Source of the DNA: Prosopocoilus inquinatus
Lineage: Eukaryota; Arthropoda; Insecta; Coleoptera; Lucanidae
Direction: 5' to 3'
NCBI GenBank assembly: GCA_036172665.1
Contig: CM069878.1
Coordinates: 22,371,501 to 22,435,500, forward strand
DNA: 64,000 nt
Part shown: piece by piece, positions 24,821 to 35,330 of the stretch
Position numbering within the stretch: position 1 is the first letter of the stretch
How the letters are laid out: each line of letters starts with the position of its first letter
Notes under the pieces: model-generated
What the model saw: only the letters and a program-made list of their open reading frames with translations
Databases searched by the model: none
Told to the model about the DNA's origin: nothing
Made by a program: the position numbers and the translations under genes

Positions 24821-25124
24821 CTGAAGTAGTAAAGGAGACTGTGGTTTAAGAGATAATTGAAATTAACCTCCGCCCACAATAAGTTTTATATCCGTAGATA
24901 CGTATTTCGCCATTTAAGCTGCCATCTTCAGTACGCTACCAACTTAAAAGCACTAAAAAAAATTTAAAACCACCTAATCACACTCATTTTAGGATGATTA
25001 GGTTAGCTTTAACATTTTTATGATTTTATCAGTGTGATTAGGTGGTTTTAAATCTTTCTTAGTGCTTTTAAGTTGTATATCTACGGATATAAAACTTATT
25101 GTGGGCGGAGGTTAATTTCAATTA
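24821..25124. mobile_element. Mini Penelope-like element (family A) with 13-bp duplication
   Basis: 304 bp flanked by perfect 13-mers CCATATTCACCAA (24808..24820 and 25125..25137). The left half is the inverted terminal unit of family A, including a hammerhead region on the minus strand (about 24893..24940) whose stem II no longer pairs. The right half is a direct terminal unit lacking the ribozyme core. No coding sequence. Both ends match those of the element at 17932..21323, so it probably was mobilised in trans. Confidence 0.8.
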
Positions 25125-25137
25125 CCATATTCACCAA

Positions 25138-28100
25138 GATTATGAACAAGTTCAGAACTGCTTAAAGCTGGTTCAAATAAGTTGCAAGCCAGCTTGGATC
25201 TCATTTCTAGTGTGGACGTATTTTTAAAATGCTCGGTGCTCTTTATATTAGGTAAGTGAAATTAATCAAAATGTCATTGCAATCATTAATTTATTTTTTT
25301 TGCAACTTACATCTAATTATGTATACAAAATTATGTTCATTTTTTAAGTCAGACAAATATGCCTCGAAACATGAGCGAACGCTTTCACAGAGCTTTGCTT
25401 GACGATACAAAGTATCATTTAAAAAAAAAGGAATATTTTCTTCTAAAAATTTTTAAATCTTTCTTGAGCAATACAGAAAGCATTAGAACACCTCAGAGCA
25501 ATTTGGTTAACATTAGTGACTAAGTGAGTAGACGAAATTCATAGCTTCTTCTAGTGCTAGAAGGATTCACCGCAGCAAATCGAACTGTGGTTGCAAAATT
25601 TTAAGAATCCGATAATGATGACCAAGAAAAACGAATCGCATGTCTTTATAAGAGCAAAACAATGACAAAATGAAATAATTGTATTTACATTAGCTCAAAT
25701 AATATAGTATTGTTCCTAAAAAGAGAAGCAGGTTTACTTTTCTTTAAAGCCTCTACTTGTATTATAACTTTTGTTACTAAAATTTTAATGCATTGATTTT
25801 ATTTGTTTTATGATACTTATTTTAAAGCGTCGGATAAAATACTTATGCGAGTACCTAAATAGACAATGAAACCAAGAAAGCAACATAAGTGATTAAATTT
25901 AGCTGAAAATTTATTTATTTACGAGAAAAAGAGAATTTAATCTCCCCGTACAAACAAACTCTTATAGTAAATTAACCGCGCACCGTATAATTTTTGCACT
26001 GAAAGAATTGACGTCCCAGCCTTATATTTATAGCAAAAGGAGTGTATGAACGTGCAAAATACACAATGAACAATACGATCAGATAAAGAACCCGGGTTGC
26101 ACAATACGGAGAGATGGTACTATAATTTCAAAACTCGAAAGAAAATATATATATTGCACTTATCTTTTATTTTAGAGCCCGCCCAAGATATGTAAAGCTA
26201 ACGTTAACATCTAACGCAAATAAAGCAAAAATCGGCGAGCTTACCTTTGATAATGCTTTAAGAGGACGCTTCAGCGATATTCCATCCTTTGCTCTTCGCT
26301 ACACTACATGCATTGCATGGAAATTTTAACTCGCTTCAACTCCATATATCAATAAAATGTATATTGCATTCCGAACGGCTTTAAGTGAGTAATGCAAAAT
26401 ATTTACTTTGAACTGAGCTTTTGTAGAAATATAACGAAATAAAATGACTTTTGTCGCTATTAAATGTCTCCCCTTGTTATGGATAAGTGCGTTTATTAAA
26501 TATGATATTTGAATTTATATTTATTATTAATTATTATATTATATATATTATTATTATTAATTATTAATAATTATTAATAATTATTAATACGACTCAATTA
26601 ATAAATTGTTAGTGCTATTTATTTGGGTAGTTTTGGTAACATTACACATGTTACAAAAACAATCGGCAATAAATATTTTGCGTAGTGTCTGTAAATTCTT
26701 TGCTGGGATGCTTCTAGACTAAGCTTAATACGTAATGCAACCACTTGAAATAGACGAGGTCCGTTTATGACGTGCACGTATTCTTTCCTGAATTAAACTG
26801 TACATGTTACTTGTTTAATGCTTCGATAAGAAAGAAAAATTTGTATGGTACACAGTCAAAGTGAAGACCAGTATACAACTTTTTTATTGAGAATATATAG
26901 AATATAGTTTTTAAATTTTAAACGGACGTTGCAGAATTAGAGGCCCTCTAGTTAGAATCAGAATCAGCAAAAAAGTTCTGTCAGAGTCAAATTAACAATA
27001 TTTTCTAACCTTACTTGCTTACCCCCAAAGTCAAATTGAAGTGTTGGCGCCAAACTGCACTTCCATTCTGTCTTACGATTAGCTGAAATTCATTTTTGCT
27101 GAAATATGACGGAACCAATTAAAAATGTACGTCATTCTGCTAGACTCTAAATTTTCAAACCAAAGAACACACCACGTTTCGCTGTCGCTTGATATATTGT
27201 ATTTCTTCACATATTTCATCGGACAAGAGTTGACTTCAACTAATATTTTTGTTGTGGACAGAACCTTAGTTAAAAGTGTATATGTATTGTTAAATCTCTC
27301 TGTTTTCGATAGTTATTCACAAAATCTACAAGTTAACGTCTGAAAATAAAGTATTGCACACATTTGTGAACGAGCGGCCTTTCTGCGACTACTGTTAGTG
27401 TTTTGAAATGTTTTGGAAGGCAAGTAAACATTATCGCACACAAAAACATTAAAGAAAATAAAATGTATATAGGGTGATTCATGGAACTCGTTCGTTAAAA
27501 GTGTGCAGACTTCCCCTTTGAATTTCTATTTCATATTTTGCAGTTATAAGTTAGCGATAATGGTCTATTAAAGTATAATATTTCCAACTTTCGGGCACTT
27601 CTGCTTGTACCGGAAGTTGCTGTCAACTTTTTTATTTTAAATTGAATGCGCCATTTTCTATTGCATTTCTGAATTCCTCAGGAAATTCTAAAATTATTTT
27701 ATTCAACATACGATCAGCCGTTTCAGAGTTATTTCAATTTTTTCAAACTTGCAGTACCTTGCTTATGACACTGCCATTTTTGTGCAATAAAAGCCATGAT
27801 GTTAACTTTTGGCGTATAGTAAACTACAGTAACATGCTTTGAGGTCATGTCCAGTTTTAAAGTTAATTGTCTACAGGATGGTTAAGTAACTTCTATTCGA
27901 ACTGACTTCAACCGTCGAAGAGTCAATTTTTTTTAAATAGAACATCCTGTATATTTTTATACCACGTGAATGAGAATTAATTTTTCTTTCGTCCTGTATT
28001 AGCGTTAAGCAATTTTGATACACAGGGTCTCCCAAGTTGAGTGGACTATTAAAAGTTCTCGGGGAAAGGAACATGCAAATATTCTGAAAATTAACACGTT

Positions 28101-28714
28101 GCCCTAGGAGGAAATGATCTTTCAGAATAAAATATTTTATATATTTATCCTATTTTTTTAAGAAATAAATAATTGCTAACCATAGCATTATTTCGCCGCA
28201 CATCTCGGAATAAAGCTATAGGTAGATACCTATCGTAACACTTACTACTTTCATAAACAAGGGTCTTAAAAAAATAAGTAGACGTATTTTCAAAAACAAT
28301 TCTCTTTGTCAGGTTAAAATTTTTGTTAAAGAAGAGCAAAAGTAAAACTTACAGCTGGTAAAATAGTAAAAATAATTAAACAGTTTTATTTATTGTTCTC
28401 GAGTCCCTATGATACAGTCGTAAATACTGTATAAAATTTGCAAATAACTGAGACAAGAGTCAAATCAACTAATAAATATTTACAATGGTAACCTATCTCT
28501 CTCACTTTGTAGAAATTTTGCACAAAAAGATACCATCGTGTCGTAGTTCTTGAAGATTAAACATTACGGTTCATTTTCATTTGTTTTGTTAGTTTTATTA
28601 ATTTCTTTGTTTTTTATTTGTCCATATCTGTTAATATAGCTTGTAAGTCAATAATATTTTTGTTTTGTCAACACTTAGTGCAAAAAATTACCATAATTTT
28701 ACCAAAATATTCCA
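25138..28714. other. No gene; small repeats only
   Basis: AT-rich with an (ATT/TAA)-rich low-complexity block at about 26515..26600. From 27470 to about 28060 lies a repeat-like stretch beginning AGGGTGATTCATGGAAC with internal blocks of the ACATCCTGTATATTT type, resembling other short repeats of the window, but I could not define its ends. Confidence 0.4.
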
Positions 28715-29075
28715 TTTTAAGAAACAATAATTGATAACAAGAAAACTAATGAAAATAGGTATAGGGAATGCAGTAGTATTAGTTACTACTAATCGATGTA
28801 GAAAAGTAATGATCGATCAAATACAAAAAAACTATAGACTAATTGTAATCATTTCTAACTCCAGTAAAATTTTTGAATATATTATTTATCACTATATATG
28901 TAATCAAACTCATAGCTTTCTTTCATCTGATCAACATGGATTTGTGAGTAAACATTCAACGGTTTCAAAATCTTACAATTATCACTGATTTCATATCACA
29001 GAGCGTGTTGCAGACAAGTTGGTGTTATTTATACCAATATGGCAAAGGCCTTTGATAAGCTTGATCAAAAAGTAG
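28715..29075 (+). pseudogene. LINE reverse transcriptase fragment
   Basis: The frame at 28731-28988 reads like the RT fingers of a jockey-type LINE: a YRLIVIISNSSKIFEYIIY block, then SSDQHGFVSKHST (the QHGFRxxxST signature). After a frameshift, an AKAFDKLDQK stretch near 29040 corresponds to the palm motif with the first catalytic Asp. Everything downstream is lost or jumps to the unrelated fragment that follows. Confidence 0.75.
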
Positions 29076-29164
29076 TTAACTACTGCTAGATTGAACCAGT
29101 TTAAATCAAATAATTTGTGAGATCCTCTATCAAATTATCGAATATCAAAAATTAATAGCAAACA

Positions 29165-29290
29165 TGCTTTCTGCACCCTTTCAATGCGGTTGAACGTATC
29201 AATAGGTAGACATGGACCGTATACTGGAGCGCAAAATGAAAAATGGGATAACACTAACGCATCACAAAGTAAAGCTTTAGATTGAACAGA
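29165..29290 (-). pseudogene. LINE C-terminal fragment, opposite orientation
   Basis: On the minus strand one frame reads LSHFSFCAPVYGPCLPIDTF followed by an RIERVQKAC block, the conserved C-terminal region of insect LINE ORF2 proteins. It sits about 90 bp from the plus-strand RT fragment, so the two are opposed pieces of related or identical LINEs. Confidence 0.7.
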
Positions 29291-30819
29291 TAAATAGAGA
29301 CTATGAGACTAACTTTAAAGTGGAAAGAGCTTTTTGTACGTTATTTAAAATATGAGTGTTGTAACGATTCCTATGGCGTTTTCGACAGATCATCCTGGAA
29401 CACTCTGAGAGCATATCCGAGCAATCAGTCGGAAAAGCTGCTAGCTGTGCTGTTTCTTGATTTCGTTATTTCTTTAGAAACAAAATACATCTAAAACTTA
29501 TTTGTTTTTTCATAAAGACTTTACTAGGAGCCACAATCCTTTCCATCTTTCCTTTCTGACACACATATATCTTTGAATTATTTACATCTCATGCTTGGTG
29601 AAACTGCAGCCATCTATCAGTTTCTACCACGCCGAGGAACCGCAAATGGAACAGTGTCTTCTATTAACTGTATATACTTGTAAGATAGTTGAACTATCCA
29701 AGAGCATTACTTGAAGTGATAGTACAGTTAATCTTTTACTTGGAATAACCATAAGAGTAAAAGATTGAGCTTGAAACGATTATTATAGATTTATTGAATG
29801 AAAGAAGAAATAATTAAATAAATATTTTTAGCCGAATTAAAACCAAGAGGAAAGATTAATACCTTAAGGATTAACTTTTTAGAAGCCACCTTTACCATAG
29901 AATTTTTGGTTTTCTCACTAATACAATTTCATTTCTTTTTCCGTTAACAAATTTAATTTGGTGAGATGTGAGATACTCTTTCAGTACACGCAAATGAATA
30001 AATATAAAAAAATGGGGCAATTGAGTGCACATGCTGGAGGTCCATTGCGTGAAAGAGCACGAATTTAATTTGAAAATTTATTAAGACCAAAGACATATAT
30101 CACCGGCTTTCACATTTAATAAAATAAGTCGTAAACAAGCCGGTGCGGCCCAGTTCGGCGTTTGCTGGAAAGCAACTCTTCGTACATACGCGGTAGTGTA
30201 CGTATGTGTGTACCCACTTTGCAAATATAAGTTTGACCCAATTTATCACGATGTGCGGACTTACGGCCGTCGTGGATTTATCGCTCCAATAAAACACAAT
30301 TACTTGACTCCCATATCCGAGTATCTCATAATCCCCGCATCATCTTATATGGGGGACAATGAATGATTATTTAAATATATTCCCCACAGGAAAGCGTACC
30401 GTTCATTATAATACAATATCGTCACCGTATTCGGAGCGTTAATTCTTGTACATTGTGATAATTGTTTGCGTCTGCAGCAGCAAAGGAAATACCTGACAGA
30501 CACGCATGCTTCCTTCTTATTATTCAATACATACTCTGTTGATAAAACTATCTATTAATTGAATCATATAAAACCCACTCTTATGTTGAATGTTCAATTA
30601 AAAAGTACTTTGAGTTAGCCTTGGGAAAAAGTCGCATTTCGCATAAGAGTGACATCTATTTCTTGTATATCAAAAAAGCTGTTGAATTCTGCCGATGAAC
30701 GACTTGATTGAAGCTGCTTTTTAAGAAACTACCATTTTATGAAACACAAACCAATGATTAGAAACATTATTTGTAAATAAGACAAAAATATCTACACATT
30801 AAAACAATACAGAAAGAGA
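29291..30819. other. No gene recognised
   Basis: AT-rich, no motif identified. Confidence 0.4.
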
Positions 30820-30845
30820 ATATATATATATATATATATATATAC
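30820..30845. repeat. (TA)n microsatellite
   Basis: An uninterrupted AT/TA dinucleotide run of about 26 bases. Confidence 0.95.
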
Positions 30846-31330
30846 AGGTGTCCCAGAGCTCCGTAAAAGTTCCATAACTTTCTTGCTATTCAAGGTAACG
30901 ACGCAATTTTTTTTTTGTATAATAGAAGCGCTTCCATTGCACATTTTAAAATTATTTTCGTTTGTATACAGGGTGTCCAAATGTTATAAAAATATTAAAG
31001 TTACGTTTTTTTAAATTGAAACACCTCATTTTGACTTCATTTTTGGATTCTACACTAAATTCTGCAATAAATTTATTTGAGTCATTTTTACGTATCAATC
31101 ATACTATTTGATATGAATAATTATAAATAGTAAAAACTCCATTTTTTCAAATAGAACACCCTGTATATTTTCTCACCATTCCATAGCGTTTTTAACAAGC
31201 TTTTCAATGGTATACAGTTTGTATGGTCCATTTCTGATATTCGACAAGTTATTGAGAAAATAGTAATTTTTAGATGTAAATATTTAATAAACAACTAAAA
31301 GTTTCTAGTAGTTTGGTGCCAAAATTAAAA
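30843..31330. repeat. ACAGGGTGTCC-type interspersed repeat
   Basis: Starts TACAGGTGTCCCAGAG and repeats the phrase ATACAGGGTGTCCAAAT about 125 bp on. It contains TTTCAAATAGAACACCCTGT further right. General layout and several blocks resemble the left arm at 12837..13070. No coding sequence. The Polinton inserted immediately to its right. Confidence 0.45.
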
Positions 31331-31336
31331 GCGATT
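31331..31336. repeat. Target-site duplication, left (GCGATT)
   Basis: Six bases directly before the left inverted repeat, identical to 48426..48431 beyond the right repeat. Six-base duplications are the hallmark of Polinton integration. Confidence 0.95.
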
Positions 31337-32095
31337 AGTAGTATAGCAAGCGGGATCCTAGGACACTTCGATGGCATGTTCCATCCGAAGAGACCACCGT
31401 TGAAATCCAACCCCAATTGTAGGGGGTGTTTTTATCGGTGAAGAAGTAACCCCTGTTGGTTCTTGTGCATGTCGTCAATGACCAGAGGGTGTAAGAAGTG
31501 GTCAATGACCAGAGGCTTTCAAGGTCGGGGCTTGTGGACAATGCTGGAGAGGCCTAAGAAGAAGAAGTCTTTCAAGGTCATCGTCAATGACCAGAGGCCT
31601 AAGAAGAAGAAGTGGAGGCTGGAGGAGCCTCGCCGCGGTTGCGCGCGAGCAGAGGCTTTCAAAGTCGCGCGCTGACCTTTGTACTGTCCTAGTACGAGCG
31701 GTATTTCTTGAACGCGTATCGTTTCGCAGGTTTGAACAGAATTTTTGCGCTACCTGTCACACACAGGTGACACTTGTTTGTGTCGGTTTTTTTTTTGGTT
31801 GCTTACTGATTGAAAAAAAAAAAAATGCAAAAATGTAGATTTTTAGGAATCTGTGTTCGAACGTGGCTAGGGGGGGATCAGACGAGCGGTTACGCAAAGA
31901 CGATAAGAGACGCTAGGTCAAACGAGGGATCAGGAAACTGATAAGACGCTTCGTTAGAATGTAATATTTTATTTCAGACTTGTTCTAATATAATATTACA
32001 ATTTTTACAAATAAAAAAAACTTTTAGTTATAATTTACAATTAAAATAATTAGGATTTGTTCGGTTGTGGTGTGGATGATGATGATGATGTTTGT
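31337..32095. repeat. Left terminal inverted repeat of the Polinton (759 bp)
   Basis: Matches the complement of 47664..48425 throughout by eye. The only difference seen is five versus six GAT units near the inner edge. The outer 350 bp is GC-richer than the element and contains three copies of GTCAATGACCAGAGG. The inner end contains the stop codon and C-terminal codons of the gene ending at 32050. Frames of 70 and 83 aa here are duplicated in the other repeat and are not convincing genes. Confidence 0.95.
31474..31597. repeat. Three GTCAATGACCAGAGG subterminal repeats (left TIR)
   Basis: Copies at 31474..31488, 31501..31515 and 31583..31597, linked by further repeated phrases (CCTAAGAAGAAGAAGT, CTTTCAAGGTC). 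Mirrored in the right repeat at 48165..48179, 48247..48261 and 48274..48288. Function unknown; binding sites for integrase or replication proteins are possible. Confidence 0.8.
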
Positions 32096-32775
32096 GTATT
32101 AAGTTGTTGTCTTAATCTTCTGTTATTTTTTCGACAGGTATTAAGTGTTACACCCATTTTATTTCTTCGTTCCAAACAATCTTCTTCTCTGTCAATGCAA
32201 TCGTTGATATTTTTATACATTTTGTTTTGATTCGCCTGTTGTTTCAATAGTTCATCAATTGTTATATGTAGTTTCTTGCTACAATTGTTGGAATCCGCTC
32301 CAATCATATACAATTCATGTGTCAATGTATCGATTTGATTTAATAAACGTGATACGTTTTTCTTGTATTCGTTAATTAGAGAATATGCTATGTTTATTTT
32401 TTCGTCTAAGACATGTAATTTTTCTGTTGAAGTTTTATTTAATACTTGCATAGATGATTCCAATAAAATATTTTCTTTAATTAGTTTAATTCTTTCTGTA
32501 TTAACGACTTCTTCACTTAAGTTTGTGACCCTTTTTTCACAATTTTCAATTTGTTGAATGTACTTATCGTTTAAATCTATTTCGTTGGCATGTAATTGAA
32601 TGTATTCATCGAGCTCCTTTGTACATTCTTGATATATGATAAAACTGCTATTATAAAGTGTGTCGTATTCAGCTTGAGCGGTTTCATAACTTTGTTTATA
32701 GTATTCACATGAGTCAGTGGTATTGCACTGAATGCGCGTAATGGTAATGAAAAGTAATGCGATTAAGGTTCTCAT
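32050..32775 (-). CDS. Secreted N-glycosylated coiled-coil protein (unknown)
   Basis: 241 aa, ATG at 32775. Residues 1-17 are a clear signal peptide (MRTLIALLFITITRIQC). The rest is charged and largely helical with heptad-like spacing, eight cysteines (17, 23, 51, 79, 165, 193, 200, 214) and six N-glycosylation sequons (N18, N42, N85, N113, N140, N164). There is no transmembrane segment; the tail is Ser/Thr/Pro-rich. The last ~15 codons lie inside the left inverted repeat. It is the final gene of the leftward morphogenesis cluster, so it is probably expressed late or separately. I do not recognise a family. A secreted product or a virion surface spike is inference. No fusion peptide or membrane anchor is visible, so I do not call it a fusogen. 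Confidence 0.7.
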   Translation of the reverse strand: MRTLIALLFITITRIQCNTTDSCEYYKQSYETAQAEYDTLYNSSFIIYQECTKELDEYIQLHANEIDLNDKYIQQIENCEKRVTNLSEEVVNTERIKLIKENILLESSMQVLNKTSTEKLHVLDEKINIAYSLINEYKKNVSRLLNQIDTLTHELYMIGADSNNCSKKLHITIDELLKQQANQNKMYKNINDCIDREEDCLERRNKMGVTLNTCRKNNRRLRQQLNTQTSSSSSTPQPNKS

Positions 32776-32846
32776 CTTGCCCAGTGCAATGATTAAAATA
32801 TACTGAATCAGATGTGTAAAAAATTAAATAATAAGTTCTCCCCTTC

Positions 32847-32975
32847 CTACTGCCAATGTTTTTTTCCGTAGAGGTCTTTCTGTAATTGATCCATCATACA
32901 AGATATACATTTGTGTTCTGGTATATCTGTCTCTCCTTTACATTTAGGGCACTTGTACTTCACCGGAACGGGCAT
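32847..32975 (-). CDS. 42-aa zinc-ribbon microprotein
   Basis: ATG at 32975, stop TAG at 32847-32849. The sequence has two Cys pairs, CPKC (residues 9-12) and CISC (23-26), ten residues apart, a compact zinc ribbon or knuckle, followed by a charged tail. It lies 56 bp downstream of the capsid gene and 71 bp before the secreted protein gene on the same strand. Its fit in the gap, ATG start and Cys pattern support a real gene. Role unknown; a small nucleic-acid-binding or structural protein is possible. Confidence 0.6.
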   Translation of the reverse strand: MPVPVKYKCPKCKGETDIPEHKCISCMMDQLQKDLYGKKHWQ

Positions 32976-33031
32976 CTTTTCGAGAATGAATGAATAAAAT
33001 GACTACACAACACTTTATTTATAATTAATTT

Positions 33032-34252
33032 TTAAAACATTTTTACAGCATTTGTAAGTGGATTATATTTTACTAATCTATCATGCAAAATGAGACAGAA
33101 AGCGCAGGTGTTTGCGGGAATATTTTTATTAGTTTCAAATTCTAATCTTATGTCTACGGTCCCGGATTTGAGTGTTTCGTTTTGTCGGCTACAATCGATC
33201 ACAACGAGCGGTGCTAAATCTTTAAATTTCGTAAAGCTAAGACACGGTTCGCCTGCGGTTTTATAATAATAGGATTGTTGAAATTGAGCGTACATTTCGT
33301 ACAAGATTGCAAATTGATGTTTGTCAAAATTTAAATTTAAATTATCATAAGGATAGACTTCAGAATTTAAATATAGTTTCATGTTTGTTAAGTTACAATG
33401 ATCAAATTGGCTAACATTTTTTGAAGCGTCATTTTTTCTACTAGTTTGAAAACCGACAATAACGAAACGAGGTTTCTCCAATTGGCTGCTAGCTTTAACG
33501 TTCCACGTGTGCCTCATCGTCTGCTGTAGGAGAGGTAGTTCGTGTAGTTCCCAGTTTCTGAACGCGATCTCGAGATCTCTTCCTTTATCGATATATCCGA
33601 GCAATTGTAATTTTTCAGCGTCGGCTACTCGAACGTGAGGAATTTTCCATAGAATTTTTAAAAGTTCTATTTTAGGTTTTTCCCCGTTCTTCGTGGTAAT
33701 TGTCGCATTAAGATCTGAAGAACTTCGAATGAGCACTAATTCCTGTCGTACGTTCACTAAAATTTTTTTAAAATCTTCACAAAATCCGAGCAAAATCTTC
33801 AGCGGAACGCAAACGCTAAAATTTCCTGTCGTTAAGTCGGTGATTGTAGGATTTTCAAGATGATTCCAGCCGGCATTGTTGTATCGTGTGCAGTCGTTGT
33901 GCGTAAAAGAAATGTATCCTTTTATGGTTGACGTTATGCCAGGATTTCGAGCGCGATCTATGACCGATCCACCGAGTTCGTATCTGATTTCATCGAACAG
34001 AAAAGCAATACCGTTATTGATAAAGTTCAAAGTATTGCTGATTTTGTTGTCCTGATCGAGTATTTTCCCTTCGATGTACAGGTAACTTTGAGATGGTAAC
34101 GTGTAGATGTCCTGCGTTTGAATCGGTAGTCGAATTTCATCTGATTTATTTAACGTGGTGTTTGCGTACGGTGGATGACTGTGTATTTCACAGTTTGTAA
34201 TAGAATCGTCCGTGAAAACGTGCTCACCAATGTTTAACATACCGAAACTCAT
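33032..34252 (-). CDS. MCP: Major capsid protein, double jelly-roll type (putative)
   Basis: 406 aa, ATG at 34252. It is rich in beta-strand-like segments and resembles the capsid protein family conserved in insect Polintons, including the central block LYLNSEVYPYDNLNLNF, the FAILYEMYAQFQQSYY stretch and a C-terminal strand ending in LVIDCS-like and FETNKNIPANT segments. Such proteins are predicted to form hexon-like trimers of two jelly rolls that build an icosahedral shell. It follows the penton-like gene and the 47-aa gene in the same direction, the usual pairing of the two capsid proteins. Assignment is from family resemblance and gene order; the fold is inferred, not seen. The frame is intact, without unusual composition. 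Confidence 0.75.
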   Translation of the reverse strand: MSFGMLNIGEHVFTDDSITNCEIHSHPPYANTTLNKSDEIRLPIQTQDIYTLPSQSYLYIEGKILDQDNKISNTLNFINNGIAFLFDEIRYELGGSVIDRARNPGITSTIKGYISFTHNDCTRYNNAGWNHLENPTITDLTTGNFSVCVPLKILLGFCEDFKKILVNVRQELVLIRSSSDLNATITTKNGEKPKIELLKILWKIPHVRVADAEKLQLLGYIDKGRDLEIAFRNWELHELPLLQQTMRHTWNVKASSQLEKPRFVIVGFQTSRKNDASKNVSQFDHCNLTNMKLYLNSEVYPYDNLNLNFDKHQFAILYEMYAQFQQSYYYKTAGEPCLSFTKFKDLAPLVVIDCSRQNETLKSGTVDIRLEFETNKNIPANTCAFCLILHDRLVKYNPLTNAVKMF

Positions 34253-34278
34253 TTTTTTTTTTTTTTTTTTTATCTTCT

Positions 34279-34422
34279 TTATAATAATTGAAAACCCAAC
34301 GATAATAAAAACTGTTTATTTTCAGAAGTTAATTCCTTTAACTGCTTCTTTAAACTGAACCTCTTACATGTAAATTGTCTTTTTATATCCTTAAACGGAA
34401 AAATATTGTACTGAAACACCAT
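34279..34422 (-). CDS. 47-aa basic microprotein between the capsid genes
   Basis: ATG at 34422, TAA at 34279-34281. Starts 10 bp after the penton-like gene stops and ends 26 bp before the MCP start. The product is Lys/Phe/Leu-rich, with FPFKDIKRQFTCKRF in the N-terminal half and a KKQLKELTSENKQFLLSLGF helix at the C terminus. Tight packing in the capsid cluster and an amphipathic helix suggest a genuine small structural protein, such as a cement or scaffold. I cannot name a family with certainty. Confidence 0.6.
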   Translation of the reverse strand: MVFQYNIFPFKDIKRQFTCKRFSLKKQLKELTSENKQFLLSLGFQLL

Positions 34423-34432
34423 TTTTTTTTTT

Positions 34433-35278
34433 TTACTTTAACTCTTTTAAATGAAGTCTTATTGTTCTGATTTCGTTTTGAAAATTGACTAAATTTCTAT
34501 CTTGGTCTAGTATTTTAATGACGATTTCATCGATGTAGTTGGTATTGATTGGTAGATAAATGACGTTGTTTACTTTTTCTATTATTCTATAACCTGGAGG
34601 TGCTTGAGGAAAGAATATGTGTAGCACGTGATCTTGATTGTTATTATTATAAGAATTCGTAATTAGATTGCATTCGACGCAAATCGCATTGACTTTAGAA
34701 ATATTAATAGCAAAATCGGATATGTGTTTTTTATTTGCGCTCAGTTTTCTTCTGTTAAATCCCAACAGAGGTGCAATAGAATTTGATTTTTCGAAATGTA
34801 TAATCTTGTTACTTTTTAACTCATACTTCAATGTATTATGATTCGTATTTGCTTTTAGTACTATGACCTCATCATCATTAGCGGTTGTATTTATATTTCT
34901 GTCAGGGAACATAAATTTGGGTGTTATATAAGGATCCTCATTATCTTTATTGATAACGTTTCCATTTTTCTTTTTTGTAGACAATAATTTATTATTACTA
35001 CTACTACCTTTTTGATTTTTGAAATTAATTTCAACCAATCGAGACTTTATGTAGTTTTCGATATCTTCGACTTCATAAGCGCCTTCTGGAATTTCTATAA
35101 TGTGTTTGTCTATGTAAAATTTATTGTTTGTTTCATCGACGTTGGGAATGGCATTGTACGAATAAAAATCAATCAGTCCGAGAACGTACGTTTTCTTATT
35201 ATCTAAAATAATCGGAGGATATATTTGTGCGGTTAAAACGGATTCCTTGCCCGATAACGTGAACGTATAGAAAGACAT
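34433..35278 (-). CDS. Minor capsid (penton-like, single jelly-roll) protein
   Basis: 281 aa from the ATG at 35278 (MSFYTFTLSG). An upstream in-frame extension would have to start at a non-ATG codon and is less likely. The N-terminal 60 residues carry the pattern seen in Polinton penton-type proteins: strand-rich, with KTYVLGLIDFYSYNAIPNV and IEIPEGAYEVEDIENYIKSR. The middle (about 95-160) is Asn/Lys-rich and probably disordered. The C-terminal part has LLGFNRRKL and an IRTIRLHLKELK end. Penton-like proteins occupy the fivefold vertices. It lies between the protease and MCP genes, the conserved Polinton arrangement. Assignment rests on resemblance and context. Confidence 0.7.
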   Translation of the reverse strand: MSFYTFTLSGKESVLTAQIYPPIILDNKKTYVLGLIDFYSYNAIPNVDETNNKFYIDKHIIEIPEGAYEVEDIENYIKSRLVEINFKNQKGSSSNNKLLSTKKKNGNVINKDNEDPYITPKFMFPDRNINTTANDDEVIVLKANTNHNTLKYELKSNKIIHFEKSNSIAPLLGFNRRKLSANKKHISDFAINISKVNAICVECNLITNSYNNNNQDHVLHIFFPQAPPGYRIIEKVNNVIYLPINTNYIDEIVIKILDQDRNLVNFQNEIRTIRLHLKELK

Positions 35279-35330
35279 TTTTACTAGGTCAACGGTTATC
35301 AAGCGAATGAAACACTAAATATGATTTATT

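Noticed and set aside
31463..31838. Frames of 70 and 83 aa in the left inverted repeat, duplicated at 47924..48299
   Set aside because: They exist because the GC-rich subterminal repeats lack stops. Arg/Lys-rich low-complexity translation, no ATG context or motif, and identical copies are forced by the inverted repeat.
32050..32775. Viral fusion or envelope protein
   Set aside because: Signal peptide and glycosylation fit a surface protein, but there is no transmembrane anchor or fusion peptide.
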